64,000 nucleotides of DNA from Actinomycetes bacterium (GCA_014190155.1 BJFY01000002.1:71209-135208), one strand, 5' to 3'; positions 31,252 through 39,445 are shown, counted from the first letter of the stretch. The notes: generated from the letters alone by a model not told the origin. Made by a program: numbers and translations.

Positions 31252-32454
31252 CTAGTTGCTAGTTACATCCAGATTGCTCAAACCTAACAAATAAATAACG
31301 GCATCCAATCTTGCTATATCTAAAACGATATCGGCAATTTCTTTCAATTTAGGCTTCGCGTTAAAGGCTATCCCGATTCCTGCAGATTTCAACATTGCTA
31401 TGTCGTTAGCGCCATCTCCGATGGCAACAGTGTCGGTCATCAAGATCTTAAATTCGTGTGCGAATTTTACAAGGGTCTCCGATTTACTTTTACTATCCAC
31501 AACTGCTCCAATTATGGCGCCAGTTAATTTTCCATCAGTGATTTCCAATTTATTCGCACGATAGTTTGCAATGCCTAATTCAGCCATTAACGGCTCGATT
31601 ACATCTACGAAACCACCAGATACTGCCGCGACGATATGGCCTTGCGCGTGCAAAAATTTGATTAAATTTCTAGCACCTTCAGATAGATGAATTTCGGAAC
31701 GAACGGTGATTAAATCATCAGCACTTAATCCAGCTAGCAATGAAACTCGTTTGGTTAAGGAGCTTGAAAAATCAAGCTCACCACGCATCGCTGCCGTTGT
31801 AATAGCAGAAACTTCTGCGGCTACATTAGCCCGTGCTGCTAATAGATCGATTACTTCTTCTTGAATTAGTGTCGAATCGACATCAAAAATAACCAATTTG
31901 CGTGAACCGGAAGCAGGCCCACTTTCAATTAGTGAGATGGCTGCGTCATTAGCCTTACCAATCATCGAGAGAGCCTTGCGCAAATTGTCTATTTCGAAGC
32001 TAGTAAACGAGATTGAGAACTCAAGGGCTAATACGGGGGTGGCGGCAATTCGCACCATTCGGTCGATATTTGCACCGAGTAAAGATATTGCAGCTGCTAT
32101 CTCATAGAGTGTGGCTGCCTTGAAATTTTCGCCAACGATGATTACTTTTGCGGTTGAAAGTTTAGGTGCATTATCGAATTTCTCTGTAAATTGCGCCGCA
32201 AAATCTAAATCTAAACCGGCCGCTGCTGCATTCAATTCTGTTTCGATTACATCAGCGTGTGCGGGATCTAATTCGATAAGTACGGCAAATATAGTTCGAT
32301 CACCAATCAATATCTGCTCTAAATCGATAATTTTTACTGAGAAAGGCGACAAAGCCGAGAAAATCCCAGCGGCAATTCCACTCCGGTCAACACCACTAAA
32401 AAGTAATAAACCCGTAAATGAAGCCATCGGGCGTTTCTGTGTTTGTCCGCTCAC
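31252..32454 (-). CDS. serB: phosphoserine phosphatase with N-terminal ACT domains
   Basis: Last step of serine synthesis. The N-terminal half (about residues 10-175) has two ACT-like repeats, the first reading LLLFSGVDRSGIAAGIFSAL in part. The HAD phosphatase domain begins with VIFDVDSTLIQEE (catalytic Asp pair), then VSGGF (motif II), and GDGANDIAML (motif IV). Length is 400 residues. GTG at 32454 is chosen because TAAACT ends 6 bases upstream; ATG at 32427 is the alternative. It is divergent from the ABC ATPase with a 30-base gap. Confidence 0.94.
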   Translation of the reverse strand: MSGQTQKRPMASFTGLLLFSGVDRSGIAAGIFSALSPFSVKIIDLEQILIGDRTIFAVLIELDPAHADVIETELNAAAAGLDLDFAAQFTEKFDNAPKLSTAKVIIVGENFKAATLYEIAAAISLLGANIDRMVRIAATPVLALEFSISFTSFEIDNLRKALSMIGKANDAAISLIESGPASGSRKLVIFDVDSTLIQEEVIDLLAARANVAAEVSAITTAAMRGELDFSSSLTKRVSLLAGLSADDLITVRSEIHLSEGARNLIKFLHAQGHIVAAVSGGFVDVIEPLMAELGIANYRANKLEITDGKLTGAIIGAVVDSKSKSETLVKFAHEFKILMTDTVAIGDGANDIAMLKSAGIGIAFNAKPKLKEIADIVLDIARLDAVIYLLGLSNLDVTSN

Positions 32455-32460
32455 TCACCG

Positions 32461-32466
32461 AGTTTA
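32461..32466 (-). promoter_or_regulatory. -10 box of serB
   Basis: On the minus strand TAAACT, then 6 bases, then the GTG start at 32454. It lies back to back with the -10 box of the ABC gene (32471-32476), so the two promoters face away within 30 bases. Confidence 0.5.
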
Positions 32467-32470
32467 TCGG

Positions 32471-32476
32471 TATCTT
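32471..32476 (+). promoter_or_regulatory. -10 box of the ABC ATPase gene
   Basis: TATCTT, then 8 bases, then ATG at 32485. The spacing is slightly longer than in the other leaderless candidates. Confidence 0.4.
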
Positions 32477-32484
32477 TCTCACCT

Positions 32485-33267
32485 ATGAGCGCTGTTTTAT
32501 CGTTGCAAAATGTTTCGGTTCGTAAAGGTAACCGAATCGTTTTAGGACCAATCACATGGGAAGTGTCGGCCGGTCAGCGCTGGGTAATTCTTGGGCCAAA
32601 TGGAGCGGGAAAAACTACGCTATTACAGATGTGCGCAACTTTAGCTCATCCAACTTCTGGGACGGTCAGCATTTTGGGCGAACAGCTTGGCAAAGTAGAT
32701 GTATTCGAATTGCGTAATCGAGTGGGTTTCACATCTAGTGCGATGATGGATTTGTTGCCGCCAGAGGAGAAAGTAATTGACACCGTATTAACCGCTGCTT
32801 ACGCGATGTTGGAACGATGGCAGGAAGTTTACGATTTATGGGATGAATCACGAGCTAAGGCCTTATTAACCACCTTTGGTGTCCGGGAATTAGGTGATCG
32901 GCTATTTGGAACGTTAAGTGAAGGTGAAAAAAAACGGGTACAAATCGCCCGCTCGATCATGTCCGATCCAGAAATATTACTTCTAGATGAGCCAGCCGCG
33001 GGATTAGATTTAGGTGGGCGCGAAGATATTTTACGAAGAATTTCACAATTTGCGGCAGAACCAACCGCGCCTGCCACTGTAATTGTTACCCATCACATCG
33101 AAGAGATACCAGCAGGCACAACGCATGTTTTGTTGTTGCAAAACGGGCAAGCAATGCGCCAAGGAGCAATCGGAGATAATTTAACGTCGCAAACGCTAAC
33201 CGAGCTCTATGGAATTCCAATCTCCTTAGAAATGACTCGGGGTCGCTATTTTGCCCAAGCACTTTAA
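32485..33267 (+). CDS. ABC transporter ATP-binding protein without partner permease
   Basis: A single ABC ATPase domain of 260 residues. Walker A is GPNGAGKTT (about residues 37-45), the signature is LSEGEKKRVQIARS (about 144-157), Walker B is EILLLDEPAAGLDL and the switch His is in VIVTHHIEEI. The similarity is to the YlmA/ModF-like ATPases that lack a neighbouring permease. No membrane gene is co-directional with it; a strong terminator follows directly. Substrate and partner are unknown, and a non-transport role is possible. Start at 32485 is preferred to upstream in-frame codons that overlap serB. Confidence 0.85.
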   Translation: MSAVLSLQNVSVRKGNRIVLGPITWEVSAGQRWVILGPNGAGKTTLLQMCATLAHPTSGTVSILGEQLGKVDVFELRNRVGFTSSAMMDLLPPEEKVIDTVLTAAYAMLERWQEVYDLWDESRAKALLTTFGVRELGDRLFGTLSEGEKKRVQIARSIMSDPEILLLDEPAAGLDLGGREDILRRISQFAAEPTAPATVIVTHHIEEIPAGTTHVLLLQNGQAMRQGAIGDNLTSQTLTELYGIPISLEMTRGRYFAQAL

Positions 33268-33269
33268 AA

Positions 33270-33299
33270 AAATAGGGCCCGATTTCTCAGGCCCTATTT
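33270..33299. terminator. bidirectional intrinsic terminator between the ABC ATPase and the purine permease
   Basis: A perfect 10-bp stem, AAATAGGGCC (33270-33279) with GGCCCTATTT (33290-33299), and a 10-base loop. On the minus strand the stem is followed by a further run of T, making a strong terminator for the permease; on the plus strand it follows the ABC stop directly. It is the only clear intrinsic terminator in the window. Confidence 0.85.
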
Positions 33300-33320
33300 C
33301 TACCAATAGTTTATCCGTTA

Positions 33321-34757
33321 CTAGCCAATCCAAGAATTGATTGGAGATGCTAGGAAATAAACCATAAATAGGCCGGAAACCAAGAACAAAAGCGGATGGA
33401 TCTCATTCTTGCGCCCTTGGATAAATCGAATTACTACATATGTCACAAAACCTGCGCCGATACCTACTGAAATATTGTAAGTGAACGGCATCAAGATGAT
33501 TGTTAAGAACGCTGGAATCGCTATTCCTAAATCTTCCCAATCAATTTGCTTAATTCCAGTCATCATTAGGAAACCAACAATTATTAACGCTGGGGTAGCG
33601 GCTTCGTAAGGAATAATTGCAACTAAAGGTGCCAAGAAAGTGGTTAGCAAGAAGCAGATACCGGTAACTATTGAAGCTAAGCCAGTACGAGCACCTTCAC
33701 CAACGCCAGCAGCAGATTCAATGTATGACGTGTTAGAAGAAACACCAGCAGCGCCACCTGCAGCTGCGGCGAGCGAATCAACTAACAGAATCCGTTCCGC
33801 ACCTGGGACGTTGCCATCGCGATCCACCAAACCAGCTTCTTGTCCAATCGCAGTCATAGTTCCCATGGTGTCAAAGAAGTCTGCAAGTAGGAGACTGAAA
33901 ACGATAAGAAGTGCAGATACTGCGGAGATTCTGCTGAAAGAACCGAATAGATTGAAGTGTCCAAGTAACCCAAAATCAGGTGTTGCTGCCACAGAATCTG
34001 GCATCGCCGGAACGTTGAGGCCCCAACCTTTTGGATTTACTTTGCCAGTTGCGCCATCGAAATTAGGTCCGATTTTGAACGATGATTCAATTACAATCGC
34101 GACAATTGTGGAAACTACGATTCCTATAAGAAGCGCAGCCTTAACTTTTCGTACCATTAGACCGATCATCAGAAGCAGGCCAAAACCAAAAACTATTATT
34201 GGCCAACCAACTAATGTGCCACCGTCACCTAAAGTGACTGGGACTGGCCCGGAACCGGTACGACGGACAAAGCCTGCATCCACTAAACCAATTAACGCAA
34301 TGAATAGTCCGATACCTACCGAGATAGCAACTTTAAGTTGGGTCGGTACCGCTTTAAATACCGCGACACGAAATCCAGTAAGTACTAGAACGGTAATAAT
34401 TAAACCTTCGAGAACAACTAAGCCCATAGCATCTGCCCACGTCATCTGTGATGCGATTCCTACGGCAACAAAAGTGTTTAAGCCAAGTCCAGTTGCAAGT
34501 GCGAGTGGGAAATTAGCCACCGCACCCATAAGAATTGACATTACGCCCGCGACAAGAGCGGTAGCAGCAGCAACTAGTGCGAGATTAGGCGCATCGCCAC
34601 CACCAAGATACTTTCCGTCGCCATCTTTTGCCAACCCAATGATTAGCGGATTTAACGCCACAATGTAAGCCATCGTGAAGAAAGTAACGACACCACCACG
34701 TACTTCTTGTCCTACGGTTGAGCCACGTTGCGAGATTTTAAAATAACTATCGAGCAT
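33321..34757 (-). CDS. purine (guanine/hypoxanthine or adenine) permease, AzgA-type NCS2
   Basis: A polytopic inner-membrane nucleobase:H+ symporter, 478 residues with about 12-14 hydrophobic segments. The N-terminal EVRGGVVTFFTMAYIVALNP is the AzgA/PurP/GhxP signature (shortened). The first substrate motif is in ATGLGLNTFVA and the second in LLLADFFDTMGTMTAIG. FKIG and similar loops are not diagnostic, so the base imported is uncertain. The ATG at 34757 is preceded by GGGGGTAGG as ribosome-binding site, which can be masked by a leader hairpin. A strong terminator follows. Confidence 0.88.
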   Translation of the reverse strand: MLDSYFKISQRGSTVGQEVRGGVVTFFTMAYIVALNPLIIGLAKDGDGKYLGGGDAPNLALVAAATALVAGVMSILMGAVANFPLALATGLGLNTFVAVGIASQMTWADAMGLVVLEGLIITVLVLTGFRVAVFKAVPTQLKVAISVGIGLFIALIGLVDAGFVRRTGSGPVPVTLGDGGTLVGWPIIVFGFGLLLMIGLMVRKVKAALLIGIVVSTIVAIVIESSFKIGPNFDGATGKVNPKGWGLNVPAMPDSVAATPDFGLLGHFNLFGSFSRISAVSALLIVFSLLLADFFDTMGTMTAIGQEAGLVDRDGNVPGAERILLVDSLAAAAGGAAGVSSNTSYIESAAGVGEGARTGLASIVTGICFLLTTFLAPLVAIIPYEAATPALIIVGFLMMTGIKQIDWEDLGIAIPAFLTIILMPFTYNISVGIGAGFVTYVVIRFIQGRKNEIHPLLFLVSGLFMVYFLASPINSWIG

Positions 34758-34830
34758 GACCTACCCCCATCTGTTTTGGTTTCGGGGGTGTTTGCGACCC
34801 CGTGCGGAGACGGTCCACAGACCGAGGGAA
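34758..34830 (-). promoter_or_regulatory. structured leader (candidate riboswitch) of the purine permease
   Basis: On the minus strand a hairpin CGGTC-N4-GACCG (34811-34824) comes first. The segment 34783-34789 (ACCCCCG on the minus strand) can then pair either with CGGGGT (34797-34802) or, through ACCCCC (34784-34789), with GGGGGT (34763-34768). The second pairing covers the ribosome-binding site just before the ATG at 34757. The two pairings exclude each other, the design of a translational switch. The leader is richer in G and C than its surroundings. I do not recognise it as a known riboswitch class; a purine or related ligand is inferred only from the gene it precedes. Confidence 0.6.
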
Positions 34831-34837
34831 GGATTAA

Positions 34838-34843
34838 ACCGTA
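34838..34843 (-). promoter_or_regulatory. possible -10 box for the permease leader
   Basis: TACGGT on the minus strand would start a transcript near 34831, just before the first hairpin of the leader. A TTTAAT overlaps it downstream and is an alternative. The permease could also be read through from the yczE-like gene. Confidence 0.3.
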
Positions 34844-34847
34844 CGCC

Positions 34848-35513
34848 CTACCGCGAAGTAAGTCGGGAAACGACACCGAAACAAATCGCAATTGATTGCC
34901 CAATCAAGAGCGCAAAGAGCGCAGTTCCGACACCTACAGTGCCGCCCAATAGCCAGCCTCCCGTTAAAACCAATACTTCCAAAGTTAACCGCACTCGGCC
35001 AATTCGAACCCCAGTTTTGTTATGCAACGCGGTCATTAACCCATCGCGTGGACCGGGCCCAAGGCCGCAGGTTATGTAAATTCCGCTACCGATACCAACT
35101 GCGCCAATTCCTAAAAGTGCGAAAACCAGACCAATGAAATAATTATTTTGATGAGGGATAAGTGCAATCCCAATCTGCAGAGCTGCAGCAATTACGAAAA
35201 TGTTCATTAGCGTGCCAAATCCGGGTTTTTCTTTTAATGGGATCCAAAGTAAAAGCACAATGCAACTGATTAAAGCTGTGACGCCACCGATTGGAAACGA
35301 AAAGTGTAATGAAACTCCTTCGGCCAGTACGGTCCAGGGCGAGTTACCGATTCCAGATTGCAGTAAAAATGCTTCACCTAATCCAAAAACGAATAAACCA
35401 AGCACTAAAACTAAAACGCGCAACGGCGAGATAGCCCACCGCGAAGGTGCGCTCCATGGTGTTTTTGGGATAGTGCGGTGTGGCCTAAGAAACTCACCAA
35501 AACTAATCGCCAT
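34848..35513 (-). CDS. YczE/YitT-like integral membrane protein
   Basis: A membrane protein of 221 residues with about five to six hydrophobic segments. GIGNSPWTVLAEGVSLHFSFPIG (in part) and CGLGPGPRDGLMTAL are the repeated glycine/proline motifs of the YczE/YyaS/YitT family. The function is unknown in the family. It lies upstream of the purine permease on the same strand, 90 bases away, and divergent from uppP. It is probably leaderless (TAAGGT 6 bases before ATG). Confidence 0.75.
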   Translation of the reverse strand: MAISFGEFLRPHRTIPKTPWSAPSRWAISPLRVLVLVLGLFVFGLGEAFLLQSGIGNSPWTVLAEGVSLHFSFPIGGVTALISCIVLLLWIPLKEKPGFGTLMNIFVIAAALQIGIALIPHQNNYFIGLVFALLGIGAVGIGSGIYITCGLGPGPRDGLMTALHNKTGVRIGRVRLTLEVLVLTGGWLLGGTVGVGTALFALLIGQSIAICFGVVSRLTSR

Positions 35514-35519
35514 TATGGA

Positions 35520-35525
35520 ACCTTA
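35520..35525 (-). promoter_or_regulatory. -10 box of the YczE-like gene
   Basis: On the minus strand TAAGGT, 6 bases, then ATG at 35513. It is divergent from the uppP promoter. Confidence 0.5.
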
Positions 35526-35552
35526 CTATGAATTTTTCAGTAGGAAGTTAGG

Positions 35553-35558
35553 TAACCT
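35553..35558 (+). promoter_or_regulatory. -10 box of uppP
   Basis: AGGTAACCT: the hexamer TAACCT is followed by 6 bases and ATG at 35565. The same GGTAACCT octamer occurs upstream of the DUF948 and pyrR genes. Confidence 0.55.
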
Positions 35559-35564
35559 GCCGCA

Positions 35565-36431
35565 ATGGAACTTTCGTATGCGCAATCAATATTGACAGGA
35601 TTAATTCAAGGAATAACTGAACTATTTCCCATTTCTAGTTTAGGCCATGCGGTTTTGATTCCAGCTTGGGTCGGTGGTGATTGGGCGAGATTTATAATTG
35701 ATCCAGCTTCACCATACTTAACCGTCACGATTGCGTTGCATGCAGCAAGCGCATTAGCGCTCTTCTTAGTCTTTCGAAAACGTTGGTTTAGTATGTTCAG
35801 CGCAACTTTAAAAAGTGTTGGTAAGGGTGACTATTCAACGCCCAACACTAAATTATTTTTGATGCTGGTAATTGCAACCATTCCCGTAGGCCTACTTGGT
35901 TATATTTTTGAAGAACCATTACAGAATTTATTCGGCGACCCACTTCCAAGTGCGATTTTCCTAACTCTCAACGGCTTAATTTTGATATTAGTTGAACGGC
36001 TAACGCGAAACAATAAAGCGTTGGTGGGATCGCAAAGCGCGTTCGACAATATTTCCGATCATATAACGCCAGTATCTGCACTCGCCGTGGGTTTTGGTCA
36101 ATGCTTGGCGCTTTTTGCCGGCATAAGTCGTTTCGGAATCACAATTAGCGCTGGGCTAATCCGTAGAATGCACCATAGCGTTGCAGCAGAATTTGCGTTT
36201 TTACTAGCGCTGCCTGTTATTGCTGGAGCAAGCCTCTTGAAATTACCGGAATTATTCACCCCGGATCTGCGTCATTTAGCGGGGCCAGTTATTGCCGGCT
36301 CAATCGTTTCGTTTGCCGCTACCTATTTTTCAATTTCGTTTTTAGTTAAGTGGTTTCAAAGCAAAACGCTCTATCCATTTGCACTTTATTGCTTGCTTAT
36401 CGGAGCTATCTCGATTGTGAAGTTCATATAA
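35565..36431 (+). CDS. uppP: undecaprenyl-diphosphate phosphatase (UppP/BacA family)
   Basis: Recycles the undecaprenyl carrier of cell-wall synthesis. An integral membrane protein of 288 residues with about eight hydrophobic segments. The first catalytic motif is QGITELFPISSLGHAVL (about residues 15-31), with the QxxxE and His preserved. The second, AGISRFGITIS, keeps Ser and Arg but departs from the usual PGTSRSG. It belongs to a divergent branch of the family with the LFPxSSLGHA form. It overlaps the DUF554 gene by one base. Confidence 0.85.
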   Translation: MELSYAQSILTGLIQGITELFPISSLGHAVLIPAWVGGDWARFIIDPASPYLTVTIALHAASALALFLVFRKRWFSMFSATLKSVGKGDYSTPNTKLFLMLVIATIPVGLLGYIFEEPLQNLFGDPLPSAIFLTLNGLILILVERLTRNNKALVGSQSAFDNISDHITPVSALAVGFGQCLALFAGISRFGITISAGLIRRMHHSVAAEFAFLLALPVIAGASLLKLPELFTPDLRHLAGPVIAGSIVSFAATYFSISFLVKWFQSKTLYPFALYCLLIGAISIVKFI

Positions 36432-37165
36432 TGTTTCCAGGATTCGGAACCATAGTAAATATAGTTGCAATAATTTTCGGTTCTATTTTAGGAATCCTCC
36501 TTGGCAAGAAATTTAAAGAAACTACTCGAAATTTAGTCACGGATGTACTTGGCTTCATCACTATCATTGCTGGCGCCAGCGCAATTTACGCTATCTGGGA
36601 TCCGAATTTTAAGAGCGCAGTACCAACCGGGTGGACTTTATTAACTGTTTTAATAACACTTTTGCTAGGTGCAATTTTAGGATCTGCAATTAATATTGAA
36701 TCAAAGTTGGAAAAAACTGGTGAGTTTTTAAAATCAAAATTTGATCCGAGCGGTGCATCACCTTTTGTGGATGGGTTTGTAAGCGCATCCCTAATATTTG
36801 CAATCGGTCCGCTAGCAATTCTGGGGAGCATCTCGGATGGTATGGGTACTGGAATAGATCAATTAGTTTTGAAAAGTACTTTGGATTTCTTTGCCGCAAT
36901 CGCATTTGCGGCCTCACTTGGTTGGGGAGTAGCGGTTTCGGCCGTCGCGGTAGGTATCTACCAAGGGTTATGGACACTCGTTGGGTTTGGACTTGGTTCC
37001 ATACTTATGGATTATCAGATAGCAGCGATGACCGCTGTTGGCGGCATTATGCTCCTTGGGATTGCGTTTCGTTTATTAAAAATTAGAGAGATAGCAGTTG
37101 CAAATCTACTGCCAGCTTTAGCAATAGCGCCAGCAATGGCGCTATTGGTTCATCAATTTCTTTAA
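36431..37165 (+). CDS. DUF554 family membrane protein
   Basis: A protein of 244 residues made of about seven hydrophobic helices. It starts GFGTIVNIVAIIFGSILGI and contains the conserved FVSASLIFAIGPLAILGSISDG segment (shortened), both characteristic of DUF554. It is proposed in the literature to be a transporter, but the substrate is unknown. The start overlaps the uppP stop (TAATG), so co-translation is expected. Confidence 0.88.
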   Translation: MFPGFGTIVNIVAIIFGSILGILLGKKFKETTRNLVTDVLGFITIIAGASAIYAIWDPNFKSAVPTGWTLLTVLITLLLGAILGSAINIESKLEKTGEFLKSKFDPSGASPFVDGFVSASLIFAIGPLAILGSISDGMGTGIDQLVLKSTLDFFAAIAFAASLGWGVAVSAVAVGIYQGLWTLVGFGLGSILMDYQIAAMTAVGGIMLLGIAFRLLKIREIAVANLLPALAIAPAMALLVHQFL

Positions 37166-37176
37166 AATCAGTTTCC

Positions 37177-38220
37177 TTAAAATTTAGTTGCATCAACCAC
37201 GAAACGATAACGCACATCACTTGCCACAGTTCTAGTAAAAGCTTCATTGATATATGCAGGCTCGACGATCTCAACTTCACTAAGAATGTTTTGCTCACCA
37301 CAGAAATCAATCATTTCCTGCAAATCCTTCATTCCACCAATCATTGAACCTGCCATGCTTCGTCTGGCACCGAGGAGAATCCCAGCGTTTACTGAGAATG
37401 GTTTCCCGGGCAATCCAATAATCACTACTGTGCCATTTAATTTAAGCGTGTTTAGATAAATATTTATATCGTGCTCCGCCGAAACCGTATTGAAAATTAG
37501 GTCGAAAGAGTTTTTTAAGTTGAGTAGGGCATCGCTATCGGTTGAGAGCAGAAAATTGTCAGCGCCCATTCGGTATGCATCATTTTCTTTAGCAGCTGAA
37601 TGTGAAAGAACGGTCACGCGCGCACCTAACGCTTTTGCGAATTTCAAACCCATATGACCCAAGCCGCCCAATCCCATGATCGCTACATTGGATTTCGAAT
37701 TTACATTCCAATGTTTCATGGGGGAGTAGAGCGTTATTCCCGCGCATAAGAGCGGCGCCACCCCAGATAACTCTAAATTTTTTGGGATTAGAACAGCATA
37801 ATCCTCGTGAACCACGAAATTATTTGAATAGCCGCCATACGTGGGAGTGATACCGTCACGTTCGCGGTCGTTATAGGTTGCTGTCATATTTTTTTCGCAA
37901 TAATTTTCATCGCCGGAGTTACAACTGGCACATTTGCGGCATGAATCTACAAATACGCCGACGCCAATCGGATCACCAATTTTAAATTTTCTCACCAAAC
38001 TACCAACCGCGGAAACAATGCCGGCAATTTCATGCCCCGGAACCATTGGAAATATTGCCGGACCCCACTCTTCGCGTGCTTGGTGAATATCGGAATGACA
38101 GATGCCCGAATACTGAATATCTATTTTTACATCACGGTCGCCCAATGATCGCCGATCAAATTTCCAAGGCGCTAACGGAGCTCGAGCGGTTAGCGCGGCA
38201 AACCCTCGAGAAGGAATCAT
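37177..38220 (-). CDS. zinc-dependent NAD(P)-dependent alcohol dehydrogenase (YahK/AdhC-like)
   Basis: A medium-chain dehydrogenase of 347 residues. Catalytic zinc ligands are in SGICHSDIHQ and PGHEIAG. The structural zinc site is the Cys cluster CRKCASCNSGDENYC (about residues 95-109). The nucleotide loop GLGGLGHMGLKFAKALGA is near 184. The similarity is to the cinnamyl-alcohol/YahK group that reduces aldehydes with NADPH. It is coupled to tdk by a 4-base overlap; the meaning of that pairing is unclear. Confidence 0.9.
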   Translation of the reverse strand: MIPSRGFAALTARAPLAPWKFDRRSLGDRDVKIDIQYSGICHSDIHQAREEWGPAIFPMVPGHEIAGIVSAVGSLVRKFKIGDPIGVGVFVDSCRKCASCNSGDENYCEKNMTATYNDRERDGITPTYGGYSNNFVVHEDYAVLIPKNLELSGVAPLLCAGITLYSPMKHWNVNSKSNVAIMGLGGLGHMGLKFAKALGARVTVLSHSAAKENDAYRMGADNFLLSTDSDALLNLKNSFDLIFNTVSAEHDINIYLNTLKLNGTVVIIGLPGKPFSVNAGILLGARRSMAGSMIGGMKDLQEMIDFCGEQNILSEVEIVEPAYINEAFTRTVASDVRYRFVVDATKF

Positions 38221-38861
38221 GAATTAAAAGGTAATGGCTCTGGTGAGGTATGCGCGGCTTTAGAAACTTTGGCAGTAACTTTTCGCATGTGGTGCCGCCG
38301 GCATAGAACTTCGTAAGCAATTTCGCTGCTAGCAGTAACATCACCAACTACCACCTGGGCTCCTTCGGTAACCATAGTGCCGCCAACGGTCCGAGCATTA
38401 TGGGTAGCTCGTTCACCACACCAGCAGAGAGCTTCAACTTGCAAAGTATTAACTCGATCAGCGAGTTCCACCAACCGTGCGGAGCCGGGAAATAATTTAG
38501 TTCTAAAATCAGTCAATATTCCAAAAGCGAATACATCTATTCCCAAACCATCAGCAATCTTGGCAAGTTGTTCAACTTGCTCCGGTTGATAGAACTGAGC
38601 TTCATCACAAATTACGTAATCGATCCGACTGCCTTGGGATAACGCCTCCACAACAAACCTATGTAAATCTAATTCGATCGAAACTTCGATTGCTTCAGAT
38701 TTCAAGCCAAGCCTCGAAGAAATCGTGCCTTTTCCGGCCCGATCTTGCGAAGTAAAAATTAATCCGGTGCGGCCCCTGCTTTGATGATTGTGCGCAGTTT
38801 GTAAGGCCAGAGTAGATTTACCACTATCCATGGTGCCGCAGTAATAAATTAATTCTGCCAT
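38217..38861 (-). CDS. tdk: thymidine kinase, type II
   Basis: Salvages thymidine. The P-loop is GTMDSGKST (about residues 9-17) and the Walker B-like YVICDEAQFY holds the catalytic Glu. The lasso with zinc cysteines is CWCG near 149-152 and CRRHH near the C terminus. Length is 214 residues. The stop overlaps the start of the alcohol dehydrogenase. With apt upstream and the purine permease nearby this is a small nucleobase/nucleoside salvage neighbourhood. Confidence 0.94.
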   Translation of the reverse strand: MAELIYYCGTMDSGKSTLALQTAHNHQSRGRTGLIFTSQDRAGKGTISSRLGLKSEAIEVSIELDLHRFVVEALSQGSRIDYVICDEAQFYQPEQVEQLAKIADGLGIDVFAFGILTDFRTKLFPGSARLVELADRVNTLQVEALCWCGERATHNARTVGGTMVTEGAQVVVGDVTASSEIAYEVLCRRHHMRKVTAKVSKAAHTSPEPLPFNS

Positions 38862-38881
38862 ATTCTCATCTTCTCATTAAA

Positions 38882-38894
38882 GCGAACAATTCGC
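38882..38894 (-). terminator. weak hairpin after apt
   Basis: GCGAA-N3-TTCGC between the apt stop and the tdk start. On the minus strand it is followed by TTTAATG, a poor U tract, so termination would be inefficient. Confidence 0.25.
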
Positions 38895-38905
38895 ATATTT
38901 CTCGA

Positions 38906-39433
38906 TTAAAAGAGAATTTCTAGGGCAGGTGAAAAACCTGCGGCTTTAATTCGATCTGACCCCGCTAAGCCTGCGACGGCAAACAGGAACGCAAAACCAA
39001 CCACTTGGCATTCTAAATCAAGAATCAATTGACCAGCTGTGATTGCGGTGCCGCCGGTAGCCAATACATCGTCGACGATTAGGACTTTTGAATTTTTCAC
39101 AAGTAGGTCATCATGAATTTCAAGAGCATCAGTTCCGTATTCGAGTTGATATTCACGGCGAATCGTCTTGCGGGGGAGCTTGCCAGGCTTACGAATAGGA
39201 ACGAAGCCTTTTTGTAGTTGATTGGCTAACGCGGCTCCAATGATAAAGCCACGCGCTTCCACACCAGCGACAACATCAATCTCCAAATATTGCAATTTTT
39301 CCGCTAACTTAGCAATGACATAGTTGAAAGCCGAAGCATCGGCTAGTAACGGCGTTATATCTTTGAAAATAATGCCTGGTTTTGGATAATCAACCACATC
39401 TAAAATTTTGCTCTTTGCAATCTCGAAGTTCAC
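38906..39433 (-). CDS. apt: adenine phosphoribosyltransferase
   Basis: Converts adenine and PRPP to AMP. The PRPP loop is VLIVDDVLATGGTAITAG (about residues 120-137). GVEARGFIIGAALA is the substrate-side motif and KPGKLPRKTI the flexible catalytic loop. Length is 175 residues. The start is GTG at 39433, supported by TAAATT ending 6 bases upstream. It would act on adenine imported by the nearby permease if that protein carries adenine. Confidence 0.95.
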   Translation of the reverse strand: MNFEIAKSKILDVVDYPKPGIIFKDITPLLADASAFNYVIAKLAEKLQYLEIDVVAGVEARGFIIGAALANQLQKGFVPIRKPGKLPRKTIRREYQLEYGTDALEIHDDLLVKNSKVLIVDDVLATGGTAITAGQLILDLECQVVGFAFLFAVAGLAGSDRIKAAGFSPALEILF

Positions 39434-39439
39434 TGGCGC

Positions 39440-39445
39440 AATTTA
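39440..39445 (-). promoter_or_regulatory. -10 box of apt
   Basis: On the minus strand TAAATT, 6 bases, then GTG at 39433. Confidence 0.5.

Noticed and set aside
33640-34668. 342-codon open frame on the plus strand opposite the purine permease
   Set aside because: It lies wholly antisense to a clear NCS2 gene, is rich in Pro, Thr, Ser and Arg as expected of a shadow frame, and has no recognisable domain.
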